Origin: an uncultured Paracoccaceae bacterium
Lineage (GTDB): Bacteria > Pseudomonadota > Alphaproteobacteria > Rhodobacterales > Rhodobacteraceae
Reading direction: 5' to 3'
NCBI GenBank assembly: GCA_958439195.1
Contig: OY288156.1
Span: 93,501 to 157,500 of the forward strand
Length of the DNA stretch: 64,000 nucleotides
Within the stretch, counting starts at the first letter, position 1. Every line of letters starts with the position of its first letter. The translations under genes were made by a program, and so were the position numbers. Shown here piece after piece: positions 17,073 through 25,785 of the stretch. A model generated the notes under the pieces. It saw nothing but the letters and a program-made list of their open reading frames with translations. It did not search any database and had not been told where the DNA came from.

Positions 17073-17431
17073 GGGCATCCCCCTCCCGTTTTGGGGAAAT
17101 GCCCAAAAATCAGCCGTTTCCCACAGGTTTTTTCGCTATTTCATAACCTTAGGTTGTGTCATCAGACTTTGGTCTGATGCTGTGCATAGACCTCTGGCAG
17201 AGGTTCGCACCCCCCCAAAATGATACCCTCAATCTTGGCAAAACTGTCCCTCGCCATATTCCGGCGGTGTCAGGGCAAATTGGTAATGCCGCAAGGCTGC
17301 CCAGACGGGCGCTGCGCGGTGGGGGTCGGGCAAGGGCTCTCGTAGCAGAACGGCAACGCATTCCGGTTGCCAAAGGCAGATGGCGAAAACCGCGCCGGGG
17401 GCTGAGCGCGGATCAACCAACGGGGTCACAT
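17073..17431. promoter_or_regulatory. Intergenic region upstream of the multicopper oxidase, with two palindromes
   Basis: This gap has no supported gene. It opens with an imperfect hairpin (gggcat at 17073-17078 against atgccc near 17099-17104) that may end gspE transcription. Further on are an 11-base perfect palindrome AACCTTAGGTT at 17145-17155 and, five bases later, an 8-base perfect inverted repeat CATCAGAC/GTCTGATG at 17160-17179 with a 4-base loop. The close pair could be an operator for the multicopper oxidase operon. An in-frame upstream extension of the oxidase exists but has no signal-like features. Confidence 0.4.
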
Positions 17432-19762
17432 ATGTATCTTTCCAAAGACGCATCGCGCGCGCAAATCCGCGAGGCACAGAATGCCCGCAACAACCGCGCA
17501 GAAATTGTCAGGGCGCTGTCCACCGGTCAGGTCACACGGCGCGAGCTTTTCAAATGGGGCATTTTCACCACGGCAGGCACGCTTGCCCTGACCAACGGGC
17601 TAAGCCCGTATGCCCACAGCCAGATCCTTCCCTCCATCCCCACCGGCACCCCGCGCAGTCCGCTTTATGGCGTGGCGCCCTTCACCCAACCCATGCCGCG
17701 CCTGAACGAACAGTTGCCGCATGATCTGACCCCGGTCACCCAGGGCAATGAGGTGATGCTGCAATGGAACGGACTTCCCGACGAACCCTATTCCAAACGC
17801 ACGTCCTGGCACACGGAATATTCCGCCACCGGTGGCAACCCGCTCTATGCCAATCCCCTCACCGGGCGCGGCCCGATGGAGGGTCGCCCGCCAGGCGAAT
17901 ATTTCGCCCATCAGCGCTGGCTCGAATACCTGCCCAAAAAGGGCTATCTGATGTCGCTGGGCTGCCCGGATGCGCTGGTATCCTTTCACCCCGGCTTTCC
18001 GTTGCAGGTGGATGACAAGATCTGGTCCTTTGGCCCCGGTCGCCTGTCCGGTGGCCTGCTGCCGCCACCGCTTCTGAAGGTGCGCTATGGCGAACCGGTG
18101 CTGTTCCGGCATTACAACAACGTGTCGCTGACCCAGGATCAGAATGGCGGCTTTGGCTCCATCAGCCAGACCACGCACAACCACAATGGCCACAACGCCT
18201 CGACATCGGACGGCGCGTCGAACGCGCATTTCTACCCCGGCCAGTTCTATGATTATCACTGGTCCACCACATTGGCCCGCGCCGACATGACGAACCCGTT
18301 GGCCACGGATCCCCGCGCCTCTGGGCCGGATGGCAATGGCGGTCTGGTCAACGTGCCGGGCGATTACCGCGAATTGCAGGGCACGCTCTGGTTCCACGAT
18401 CACCGCTTCTTCTACACGGCCGAAAACGTCTACAAGGGCCATGTCGGAATGATGAACTACTATTCGGGAAAGGATCGCGGGAACGAGGCGCTGCAAGATG
18501 GCGTCAACCTGCGCCTGCCGTCGGGCATGATGCTGGATTACGGCAACACCGATTTTGACGTGAACATCATGCTGTCCGACGCCGCATCAGACCCGGATGG
18601 CCAACTGTTCTTTGACATCTTCGATACCGAAGGTTTCCTGGGCGACCTGCTTCTGGTGAATTTCGCCTACAAGCCATTCTTCGAAGTGATGCCGCGCAAA
18701 TACCGGTTGCGGCTGCTCTGCGCCTCCATGTCGCGCTGGTATAAACTGGCCTTGGTCAATCAGGCCGGCAAGGTTGTTCCGATGCAGATCATTGCCACCG
18801 ATGGCAACCTGATCACCAACCCGGTCACCGTCAGCCAGCTTGACCAACTGTCCACCGGCGAACGACTGGATGTGGTGATCGACTTCTCGCAATTCCTGAT
18901 CGGTGAAAAACTGTATCTGGTGAACCTTCTGGAATTCGAAGACGGGCGCGGGCCAAAGGAAAAACTTTCCCTCCGGGATGCCCTTCAGGGCAAGACGAAC
19001 GATCCCGGCGTCGGCCGCGTGATGGAATTCCGCATCACCCGCCACATGGCCAGCGTCGACATGCCCGGCTATGTCTATGACATAACCAAAACCAAAGACC
19101 GTGACCGCAGCCGCGTTCCGGCCCGCCTGACAGACCCGATCCCCATCGTCGCCCCGGTGCGGGAACGGGTGATCGAATTCAAGCGTGGCGCCGATGATGC
19201 CCGTGATGCCACGGTCAACGGTTGCTTCCCGTCATGCCCGCTGGAACGCGAAACCCCTTGGGGCATCCGCATCAACGGCGAAGACACCCATTCCCTCAAC
19301 GCCAACCGCATATCCATGCTGGTCCCGCGTCCGGGCGAGGTGGAACATTGGACGCTGCTGAACGGTGGTGGCGGCTGGGATCATCCGGCGCATCTGCATT
19401 TCGAAGAAGGCGTCACCATCTCGCGTACCGGCTTTGCGATGGGTGCCGCAGAAAAGGGCGCGCGCAAGGATGTCTGGTGGCTGGGCGAAGGTGGGTCCGT
19501 CAAGATTCAGGTCCGCTTTGGCGAATATGGCGGGGCTTATGTTACCCATTGCCACAACACCGTTCACGAAGATGCTGCGATGTTGTTGCGCTATGACGTG
19601 CTGACCGATCCCAACAACCCGCGCAACTCGCAAACCCACGTGCAGGTCATCCCCACGCCAAACCCAACCCCGGACGGCGTGACCTATGTGATGCCGGAAA
19701 TCCTGCCCGAAGGGAATCCCTTCCACCGCAGCTTCCGTCCCTTCCCGCGAACCTCGACGTAA
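17432..19762 (+). CDS. Large Tat-exported multicopper oxidase
   Basis: A 776-residue multicopper oxidase. A twin-arginine signal (TRRELFKWGIFTTAGTLALTNG) lies about 30 residues in. Copper ligands sit in HNHNGH (near 249-254), WFHDHRFF (near 322) and GHVGMM, and at the C-terminus in HPAHLHF (near 651) and HCHNTVHED (near 706), so all T1, T2 and T3 sites appear present. It is larger than CotA or CueO (about 500). ATG 17432 is preferred because it puts the Tat signal near the N-terminus. A SCO-type copper chaperone follows 12 bases downstream and a T2SS locus lies upstream. The substrate is unknown; metal or halide oxidation and phenol oxidation are all possible. Confidence 0.85.
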   Translation: MYLSKDASRAQIREAQNARNNRAEIVRALSTGQVTRRELFKWGIFTTAGTLALTNGLSPYAHSQILPSIPTGTPRSPLYGVAPFTQPMPRLNEQLPHDLTPVTQGNEVMLQWNGLPDEPYSKRTSWHTEYSATGGNPLYANPLTGRGPMEGRPPGEYFAHQRWLEYLPKKGYLMSLGCPDALVSFHPGFPLQVDDKIWSFGPGRLSGGLLPPPLLKVRYGEPVLFRHYNNVSLTQDQNGGFGSISQTTHNHNGHNASTSDGASNAHFYPGQFYDYHWSTTLARADMTNPLATDPRASGPDGNGGLVNVPGDYRELQGTLWFHDHRFFYTAENVYKGHVGMMNYYSGKDRGNEALQDGVNLRLPSGMMLDYGNTDFDVNIMLSDAASDPDGQLFFDIFDTEGFLGDLLLVNFAYKPFFEVMPRKYRLRLLCASMSRWYKLALVNQAGKVVPMQIIATDGNLITNPVTVSQLDQLSTGERLDVVIDFSQFLIGEKLYLVNLLEFEDGRGPKEKLSLRDALQGKTNDPGVGRVMEFRITRHMASVDMPGYVYDITKTKDRDRSRVPARLTDPIPIVAPVRERVIEFKRGADDARDATVNGCFPSCPLERETPWGIRINGEDTHSLNANRISMLVPRPGEVEHWTLLNGGGGWDHPAHLHFEEGVTISRTGFAMGAAEKGARKDVWWLGEGGSVKIQVRFGEYGGAYVTHCHNTVHEDAAMLLRYDVLTDPNNPRNSQTHVQVIPTPNPTPDGVTYVMPEILPEGNPFHRSFRPFPRTST

Positions 19763-19774
19763 AGGGCGGGCAAG

Positions 19775-20818
19775 ATGGAGTGTTGCGATTTTCCGTGGAC
19801 CCGCGTCCTGCACCTGCTGCGGTGTGCGGTGCTGGCGATTGCCTTGGCCGTGGGCTTGACGGCGGGGCTGGCGGCCCTGCCGGCGCAGGCCGATCCGCGC
19901 GATGAGGATTACTTCACCAACCTGCCGCTGATCACCTCCGAAGGCAAAGAGGTCGCCTTCTTCGACGATGTTCTGAAAGACCGCATCGTCGTGGTGAACT
20001 TTTTCTACACCGGTTGCACCGATATGTGTTCGCTCACCACCGCACGCCTTGCTCAGGTCTATGACTGGCTGGGCGAACGGATGGGGCGTGATGTGTTCTT
20101 TGTCTCTATCACCCTCGACCCGGAAAACGACACGCCGGAAAAGCTCGCCACCTTCAAGGCTGGCTTCAATGCCGATCGTGGCTGGACCTTCCTGACCGGC
20201 AGCCGCGAAAACATCGACACCATCCGCGCCAAGCTGGGCGAAAAGGCCCGCACCCTTGCGCTGCACCGCACCGACATGGTGATCGGCAACGCAAAGACCG
20301 GCGTCTGGCGGCGATCATCCGTCATGGGCAGCCTGACCATCGCCCTGCAATCCATCCTCGAACTTGATCCCACCTGGCAAAACAGCACCCAGACCAACGC
20401 CGAGGCGCTGGAAGCCGCGCTGAAGATCAACACCGTCTACGACCTGTCCGCCCATCCCGGCGAGGCGATCTTTCTGGGGGCCTGCGCATCCTGCCACACC
20501 ATCGGCCTTGGCGTGCGCTTCGCCCCTGATCTTGCCGCCGTCACCCTGCGGCGCGACGAGGATTGGCTGAAATCCTACATCATGGACCCGGACCTCGTCC
20601 TCGCAGCGGGCGATCCCGTCGCCCAGATGCTGGCCGAAGATTTCCCCGGAGTCGTCATGCCCAACCTTGGCCTGAACCCCGTGGATGTCGAAGACCTGAT
20701 GTCCTACCTCAAGGCCGCCGATGCCCGTCTTGCCGCCGCCGAACAAGAGGCCGCCGACAGCTTCGCCGCATTCGAGGCCGCGCATGGTCTGGCGGAACCC
20801 GCCCCCCCGGCCAACTAG
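19775..20818 (+). CDS. SCO1/SenC family protein fused to a cytochrome c domain
   Basis: A 347-residue protein with a signal anchor (VLAIALAVGLTAGLAALPAQA), a thioredoxin-fold SCO domain with the copper motif GCTDMC (CxxxC) and a distal His in ALHRTDMVIG, and a C-terminal class I cytochrome c domain with CASCH (CxxCH) near residue 238 and a likely Met ligand in PGVVMPNLGL. It would deliver copper to, or exchange electrons with, the multicopper oxidase encoded directly upstream, with which it is probably cotranscribed. The stop codon overlaps by four bases the end of the converging gene. Confidence 0.85.
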   Translation: MECCDFPWTRVLHLLRCAVLAIALAVGLTAGLAALPAQADPRDEDYFTNLPLITSEGKEVAFFDDVLKDRIVVVNFFYTGCTDMCSLTTARLAQVYDWLGERMGRDVFFVSITLDPENDTPEKLATFKAGFNADRGWTFLTGSRENIDTIRAKLGEKARTLALHRTDMVIGNAKTGVWRRSSVMGSLTIALQSILELDPTWQNSTQTNAEALEAALKINTVYDLSAHPGEAIFLGACASCHTIGLGVRFAPDLAAVTLRRDEDWLKSYIMDPDLVLAAGDPVAQMLAEDFPGVVMPNLGLNPVDVEDLMSYLKAADARLAAAEQEAADSFAAFEAAHGLAEPAPPAN

Positions 20819-21996
20819 GCTGTCACCGTCTCCACGCTCAACACCGTGGGCAGATGGCGCGCAATCTCATCCCAGTGCGCGCCCCGGTCCCGGCTTGCAA
20901 AGACCGATCCGCTGTTGGTGCCGAAATACACCCCCGTCGGGCTGGCCCGGTCCACCGCCATCGCCTGCCGCAGCACGGTAAAAAAGCAGTCCTTCACAGG
21001 CAGCCCCTCTGTCATCGCGGCCCAGCTTTCCCCACCATCCTCGGTCCGCCACACCGCCGCCGACGCCCCCGGCGGAAACCGCCCCTGCGTGTCGCCGTTC
21101 AAGGGAAAGGTCCACACCCGCCGCGCATCCTCAGGGTCCACCGCGATGGGAAAGCCGAACCCCGATGGCAAGCCCGCCGTAATCTCCTGCCAACTGCGCC
21201 CGCCATCCTGGCTGCGAAACACCCCGTGGTGGTTCTGCTGATACATCAGGTCGCCACCGCCCGCCGCCCGCACCATGTTATGCACGCAATGGCCCAACTC
21301 ATGCCCGTCATGCGCCTGCCCGTCATGCGCCTGATCGTGCCCATGATCCACCGCGCCCTCGTTTGATAACCGATTCCGCCGTTCCCAACTTGCCCCGCCA
21401 TCTTCCGTCGCAAACACCCCCGCCGCCGATACCCCGACCCACAGCTTCGCCGCATCCCCCGGATCGCCTACGATGGTATGCAGCACCAGCCCCGCGCCAC
21501 CCGGATGCCATTCCTCCCGCGTCGGATGCTCGTTCAACGCCGTGACGCCTGCCCAGCTTTCCCCGCCATCCCGGCTTTCATACAGCGCCGCAGGCTTTGC
21601 CCCCACATACAGCACCCCACCCGAAAGCCCCCCCGACAAACCAAGCGACCAGATCGCCTCTACCGCCCCGGTAAACGGCGCAGGTGGCGCAGGCCCGCGC
21701 CCCACATATACCGCCATCCCCGGATCAGCCGCCAGAAACGCATCCATCTTGCCGTTGGCCAGCAAGGACAGCGCCCATGTCGCCCCCCCATCCGTCGACC
21801 GCCAGACCCCGGCGCCATACCAGTCATTCCCGCCTGCGGCCCACATCCGCCCGGTCGCGGCATCCCCGATCACATGGTTGATGGGCCAGCCGTCGCAATG
21901 CGGCCCCGTCAGGGACCATCCCGCGCGCCCCGCATCCGACCGCAACAGAAACGCGCCCTTCGTGGTGCCCACCAGCACCGTCACCGCATCCGCCAT
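20815..21996 (-). CDS. BNR-repeat beta-propeller protein (exo-alpha-sialidase-like/VPS10-like)
   Basis: A 393-residue protein built of Asp-box repeats: RSTDGGATW, ESRDGGESW, TEDGGASW, RSQDGGRSW, RTEDGGESW and ASRDRGAHW. It forms a beta-propeller and has no evident signal peptide. The family is annotated as glycosyl hydrolase or WD40/YVTN/BNR-like, but catalytic sialidase residues are not recognisable and true sialidase activity is unlikely. Between the third and fourth blades it carries a His/Asp-rich loop (DHGHDQAHDGQAHDGHELGH) encoded partly by a perfect 15-base tandem repeat at 21304-21333. It is monocistronic and convergent with the SCO gene. Confidence 0.65.
   Translation of the reverse strand: MADAVTVLVGTTKGAFLLRSDAGRAGWSLTGPHCDGWPINHVIGDAATGRMWAAGGNDWYGAGVWRSTDGGATWALSLLANGKMDAFLAADPGMAVYVGRGPAPPAPFTGAVEAIWSLGLSGGLSGGVLYVGAKPAALYESRDGGESWAGVTALNEHPTREEWHPGGAGLVLHTIVGDPGDAAKLWVGVSAAGVFATEDGGASWERRNRLSNEGAVDHGHDQAHDGQAHDGHELGHCVHNMVRAAGGGDLMYQQNHHGVFRSQDGGRSWQEITAGLPSGFGFPIAVDPEDARRVWTFPLNGDTQGRFPPGASAAVWRTEDGGESWAAMTEGLPVKDCFFTVLRQAMAVDRASPTGVYFGTNSGSVFASRDRGAHWDEIARHLPTVLSVETVTA
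21304..21333. repeat. 15-base perfect tandem repeat in the His-rich loop of the BNR gene
   Basis: The unit cccgtcatgcgcctg occurs twice in direct succession (21304-21318 and 21319-21333), encoding a duplicated five-residue Gln-Ala-His-Asp-Gly unit on the reverse strand. It expands the histidine-rich loop. Confidence 0.85.
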
Positions 21997-22075
21997 CCGC
22001 CGCCCCCCCGCTCACCAGATGACCCGCAGCCTAACACCGTTCACTGAGTCGTGAACACTCACCCCCAGGCGCGGC

Positions 22076-23158
22076 TCACATCACGCCAATATCCGCCTGC
22101 GCCACCGATACCGATTTCACGATGGCGAACACCTCCACCCCGTCGCGCAAGTCCAACGCCACCGCCGACCGCCGGGTGATCCGCACCAGAAGCGGGTCGC
22201 CCCCCACCGACAGCCGCACCAATGCCCCCGGCCCATCCCCCATCCGCACCGCCGCCACCGTGGCGGGCAACACGTTCAGCGCCGACAACCCCTCAGGCCG
22301 CGCCCGTGACAGGATCACATCCTGCGCCGCAATCCGTATGCGCACCACGCTGCCCACCGCTGCCGCCACCTGCGGCAACCACACCGACCCCGCCGCCGTC
22401 TCCAACCGCGTCAATCCGTCCGCATCATGCGCCGCCACCCGTGCGGGCAGGATCGACCCCGCCTCGCGCAACCCCAGAACGGGTGCCAGCCCCGGATCGG
22501 CCAGAACCTCCGCCACCGGACCCGCCGCCCGGATGCGCCCGCCCTCCATCACCACCAGCGTGGTGGCCAACCGTGCCACTTCGGCCATCGCATGGCTGAC
22601 ATACAGGATCGGAATATCCGTCCCATCCCGCAACCGCTCCAGCCACGGCAGAATCTCGGCCTTCCTCGCCTCGTCCAATGCGGCCAGCGGTTCATCCATC
22701 AACAACAGGCGCGGGTTTGACAAAAGCGCCCGCCCAATGGCCACCCTCTGCTTTTCGCCCCCCGACAGCGCCACCGGATACCGCTCCAGCAGCGCGCCAA
22801 TTCCCAGCATCTCCACCACCGCCTCCAGCGAAACGCCGCCCTTGGGCGCAAACCACCGCCCATAGGTCAGGTTCTGCCGCACGGTCAGATGCGGGAACAA
22901 CCGTGCATCCTGGAACACATAGCCCAGCCTGCGCCGATGCGGGGGCAGGGCCACCCCTGCGGCGCGATCAAACAGCACCGCGCCCCCGGCGGTGATCTGT
23001 CCCCTGTCGGGCATCAACAGCCCTGCCACCGCATTCACCACCGTCGTCTTGCCGGAACCTGACCGCCCGAACAGCGCCGTCACCCCGCGTGGCGCATCAA
23101 AGACCACGTCCAGCGCGAACCCCGGAAACCCATGCGCAATCGCCACCGACAGGGTCAT
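22076..23158 (-). CDS. modC: Molybdate ABC transporter ATP-binding protein
   Basis: A 360-residue ATPase with Walker A GRSGSGKTTVVNA, a Q-loop LGYVFQDARLFPHLTV, the signature LSGGEKQRVAIGRALL, Walker B LLLMDEPLAALD and the ModC-typical LPWLERLRDGTDIPILYVSHAMAEVARLA. The C-terminal TOBE/MOP domain (LSALNVLPATVAAVRMGDGPGALVRLSVGG) binds oxyanion in this family. It overlaps modB by 4 bases. It would import molybdate for molybdoenzymes such as IorAB and MsrP in this window. No modA gene is adjacent. Confidence 0.88.
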   Translation of the reverse strand: MTLSVAIAHGFPGFALDVVFDAPRGVTALFGRSGSGKTTVVNAVAGLLMPDRGQITAGGAVLFDRAAGVALPPHRRRLGYVFQDARLFPHLTVRQNLTYGRWFAPKGGVSLEAVVEMLGIGALLERYPVALSGGEKQRVAIGRALLSNPRLLLMDEPLAALDEARKAEILPWLERLRDGTDIPILYVSHAMAEVARLATTLVVMEGGRIRAAGPVAEVLADPGLAPVLGLREAGSILPARVAAHDADGLTRLETAAGSVWLPQVAAAVGSVVRIRIAAQDVILSRARPEGLSALNVLPATVAAVRMGDGPGALVRLSVGGDPLLVRITRRSAVALDLRDGVEVFAIVKSVSVAQADIGVM

Positions 23159-23856
23159 CCCAACCCCCCGATCCGCCGCGCCACTCGCCGCCCTATCCAT
23201 TCGCTTGCGATCAGCGCCCCCATGGCCACCGCGATGGACACGATAACCAACCGGAACGCCTGCCCATCCCCGCCCGGCACCTGCAAAAAGGCATAGATGG
23301 CCGAAGGCAGGGTCTGCGTCTCGCCCGGAATGTTGGAAACAAAGGTGATCGTTGCCCCAAACTCGCCCATCGCCTTGGCAAAGGCCAGCACCGCCCCCGC
23401 CAAAACACCGGGCAGGATCAACGGCAACGTCACCGTTGCAAACACCCATACGGGCGATGCCCCCAACGTGCCTGCCGCCTGTTCCAGCTTTGGGTCTACC
23501 GCCTCAAACGCCAGCCGGATCGCCCGCACCATCAACGGAAACGCCATCACCGCCGCCGCCAGCACCGCGCCGGTCCAGCGAAAGGCCAGCACGATGCCGA
23601 ACCACTGATCCAGATACTGCCCGACATAGCCCCGCCGCCCGAATGTCAGCAGCAGCAGATACCCGGTGACAACCGGGGGCAGGATCAGCGGCAGATGCAC
23701 CAGCCCGTTCAACACCTGCTTGCCAGGAAATTCCTTCCGTGCCAGCAGCCACGCCACCCATATGCCCAAGGGCAGGCTGATCACCGTCGCCCAGAACGCC
23801 ACCCGCAAGGACAACGCAACCGCCTGCCATTCTGTCGGCGACAGCCAATCCGTCAT
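23155..23856 (-). CDS. modB: Molybdate ABC transporter permease
   Basis: A 233-residue, five- to six-helix permease. It carries LSLRVAFWATVISLPLGIWVAWLLAR, the ModB hallmark LVHLPLILPPVVTGYLLL, the EAA loop in EQAAGTLGASPVWVFATVTLPLILPGVLAG, and AFAKAMGEFGATITFVSNIPGETQTLPSAIY. It is translationally coupled to modC. It starts 94 bases after the end of the upstream ABC operon on the same strand, so read-through is possible. The periplasmic ModA partner is missing here. Confidence 0.88.
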   Translation of the reverse strand: MTDWLSPTEWQAVALSLRVAFWATVISLPLGIWVAWLLARKEFPGKQVLNGLVHLPLILPPVVTGYLLLLTFGRRGYVGQYLDQWFGIVLAFRWTGAVLAAAVMAFPLMVRAIRLAFEAVDPKLEQAAGTLGASPVWVFATVTLPLILPGVLAGAVLAFAKAMGEFGATITFVSNIPGETQTLPSAIYAFLQVPGGDGQAFRLVIVSIAVAMGALIASEWIGRRVARRIGGLG

Positions 23857-23950
23857 CTATGGGCAATCCCGTCCAGGGTGCATGATGGTCCGGCATCCGC
23901 AAAAGGTTCCGCCGAACATATCACCACAGCAGCACAGCGCCACAAGCGGT

Positions 23951-25003
23951 TCAGCCACCCAGAACGATAAGGTCACGCGCGTGCAGGCTTACTTCGGTCT
24001 GGCTTCCAATCGCCGGCGGCGGCGCATCCACGCGGTTGAACGTGTCCAGGGCGACCACCGATCCCCCCGCCCGCGCCCGCACCCGGATGATCGACCCCAG
24101 GAATTCGACGCTTTCAATCACCGCAGGCAGCACCACATCCGCGCCATCGACGCGCCCCAACTGCACCGCCTCCGGCCGCAGCGCCAGCGCAAGGCTCGCC
24201 CCTTTGCCCTTCTCGATCGGCTCATGCAGCGTCACGGGAACCCCCGCCAGCGTCACCGATTGCGGCCCCGTCACCGCCCCGTCGAATATGTTCAGCGTGC
24301 CGACAAACGTCGCCACAAACCGCGTCGACGGGCGGTTATACACCTCGAACGGCGCGCCCACCTGTTCCGCGATCCCGCCATTCATCACCACCACGCGGTC
24401 CGACATCGACAGCGCCTCTTCCTGATCATGCGTCACGAAGATGGTGGTGATCCCCAGCTCCCGCTGAATCTCCCGTATCTCATTGCGCAAGCTGACGCGC
24501 ACCTTGGCATCCAGCGCGCTCAACGGTTCATCCAGCAGCAACACGCGCGGCGACGGTGCCAAGGCCCGCGCCAGCGCCACCCGCTGTTGCTGCCCGCCCG
24601 AAAGCTGGAACGGATACCGCCCCGCCATTTCCGACAGTCCGATCAGGCGCAGCATCTCGGTGACCCGCGCATCACGTGCGCCCCGCTCCACACCCTTCAC
24701 CTTCAACCCAAAGGCCACATTCTCGGCCACCGTCATATTCGGAAACAGCGCATAGGCCTGAAACATCATCCCGATATTGCGCTGATTGGCCTTCAGCCCC
24801 GTCACCGTCTGCCCGTCAATCACGATCCCGCCCGATGTCGGCATCTCGAACCCCGCCACCATCCGCAGCACCGTGGTCTTGCCACAGCCTGACGGGCCAA
24901 GCAGCGAAATGAACTCCCCCTTCTCGACGTCCAGGGTGAAATCCTTCACCACCCGATTGGTGCCAAAGGTCTTTTCCAGATGGGACAATTGCAAAAAGGA
25001 CAT
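23951..25003 (-). CDS. ABC transporter ATP-binding protein, polyamine/iron (PotA/FbpC) type
   Basis: A 350-residue ATPase with Walker A GPSGCGKTTVLRM, Q-loop IGMMFQAYALFPNMTVAENVAFGL, signature LSGGQQQRVALARAL, Walker B LLLDEPLSALD and a C-terminal TOBE domain (SVEFLGSIIRVRARAGG). It energises the two permeases encoded upstream in the same operon and is the last gene of that operon. Its start touches the stop of the downstream-acting permease gene. Substrate class is inferred from family resemblance only. Confidence 0.85.
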   Translation of the reverse strand: MSFLQLSHLEKTFGTNRVVKDFTLDVEKGEFISLLGPSGCGKTTVLRMVAGFEMPTSGGIVIDGQTVTGLKANQRNIGMMFQAYALFPNMTVAENVAFGLKVKGVERGARDARVTEMLRLIGLSEMAGRYPFQLSGGQQQRVALARALAPSPRVLLLDEPLSALDAKVRVSLRNEIREIQRELGITTIFVTHDQEEALSMSDRVVVMNGGIAEQVGAPFEVYNRPSTRFVATFVGTLNIFDGAVTGPQSVTLAGVPVTLHEPIEKGKGASLALALRPEAVQLGRVDGADVVLPAVIESVEFLGSIIRVRARAGGSVVALDTFNRVDAPPPAIGSQTEVSLHARDLIVLGG

Positions 25004-25785
25004 CAGGCCTTCGCCCTTTCATGTTTGGCAAATCGGGTGGCAAGCTGCATCAGCCCCATGCACCCCCATGTGATCGCAAAGGCAATCACCGCCAGCGCGG
25101 GCGGCTCATAGGCGCGGTTCGCGCCCAGCAATTGCATATATGGCCCAAAGGCCGGGCGGTTCAGCAGCGCCGCCATCGTGAATTCGCCCAAGACAATGGC
25201 CAGCGTCAGGAACGCCCCCGACAGCACCGCCACCATCACATTGGGCAGGATGATCTTGGTCAGGATCGTATACCATCCCGCGCCCAGGCTCTGTGCCGCT
25301 TCGGTCAGCACGCCCACATCAATCGTCCGCAGCCCGGTATCCACCGACCGATACATATAAGGCAGCGCCAGCGTCGCATATCCCATCGTCAGCAGAATAT
25401 CCGTCCCCAGCGCCGACCCGGTCAGCGGCAGAAAGCTCGACGTGTTATACATCCGGATATAGCCGAACACGATCACGATCGCCGGGATCACCAGCGGCAA
25501 CAGCGTGACAAACTCCACGAACGGCCGCGCCTGCGGCAGCTTCAGCCGCACCCAATAGGCGGTCGGCACCACCAGAACCACCCCCACCACAATCGTCGCT
25601 GCCGACAGCGCCAGCGAATAGCCGAACGTGGCCCAGAAACTCGGGTCCGCAAAAACCACGGCATAGGCGTCAAAGGAATACTCCCCCCGCCGCATCTTCA
25701 GGCTGAATTCCGTCATCCCCACCAACGGCAGCAGGAAGAACAGACAGCCGCTCAGCAACGCCCCCCAGGCGACCAGACGCATCAT
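25003..25785 (-). CDS. ABC transporter permease (PotC/FbpB-like)
   Basis: A 260-residue permease with six predicted helices. The EAA loop is LTEAAQSLGAGWYTILTKIILPNVMVAVLSGAFLTLAIVLGEFTMAALLNRPAFG, characteristic of PotC-type subunits. ATG 25785 overlaps the stop of the preceding permease gene, so the two are translationally coupled. The longer frame upstream lies inside that gene. Confidence 0.83.
   Translation of the reverse strand: MMRLVAWGALLSGCLFFLLPLVGMTEFSLKMRRGEYSFDAYAVVFADPSFWATFGYSLALSAATIVVGVVLVVPTAYWVRLKLPQARPFVEFVTLLPLVIPAIVIVFGYIRMYNTSSFLPLTGSALGTDILLTMGYATLALPYMYRSVDTGLRTIDVGVLTEAAQSLGAGWYTILTKIILPNVMVAVLSGAFLTLAIVLGEFTMAALLNRPAFGPYMQLLGANRAYEPPALAVIAFAITWGCMGLMQLATRFAKHERAKA

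Noticed and set aside
17156-17431. N-terminal extension of the multicopper oxidase to 868 residues
   Set aside because: It would bury the Tat signal about 120 residues in. The added segment is Arg-rich without structure and overlaps the palindromic control region.
20815-21996. True sialidase
   Set aside because: Asp-box repeats are present but there is no secretion signal, and I cannot see the Arg triad and Tyr/Glu pair of sialidases.
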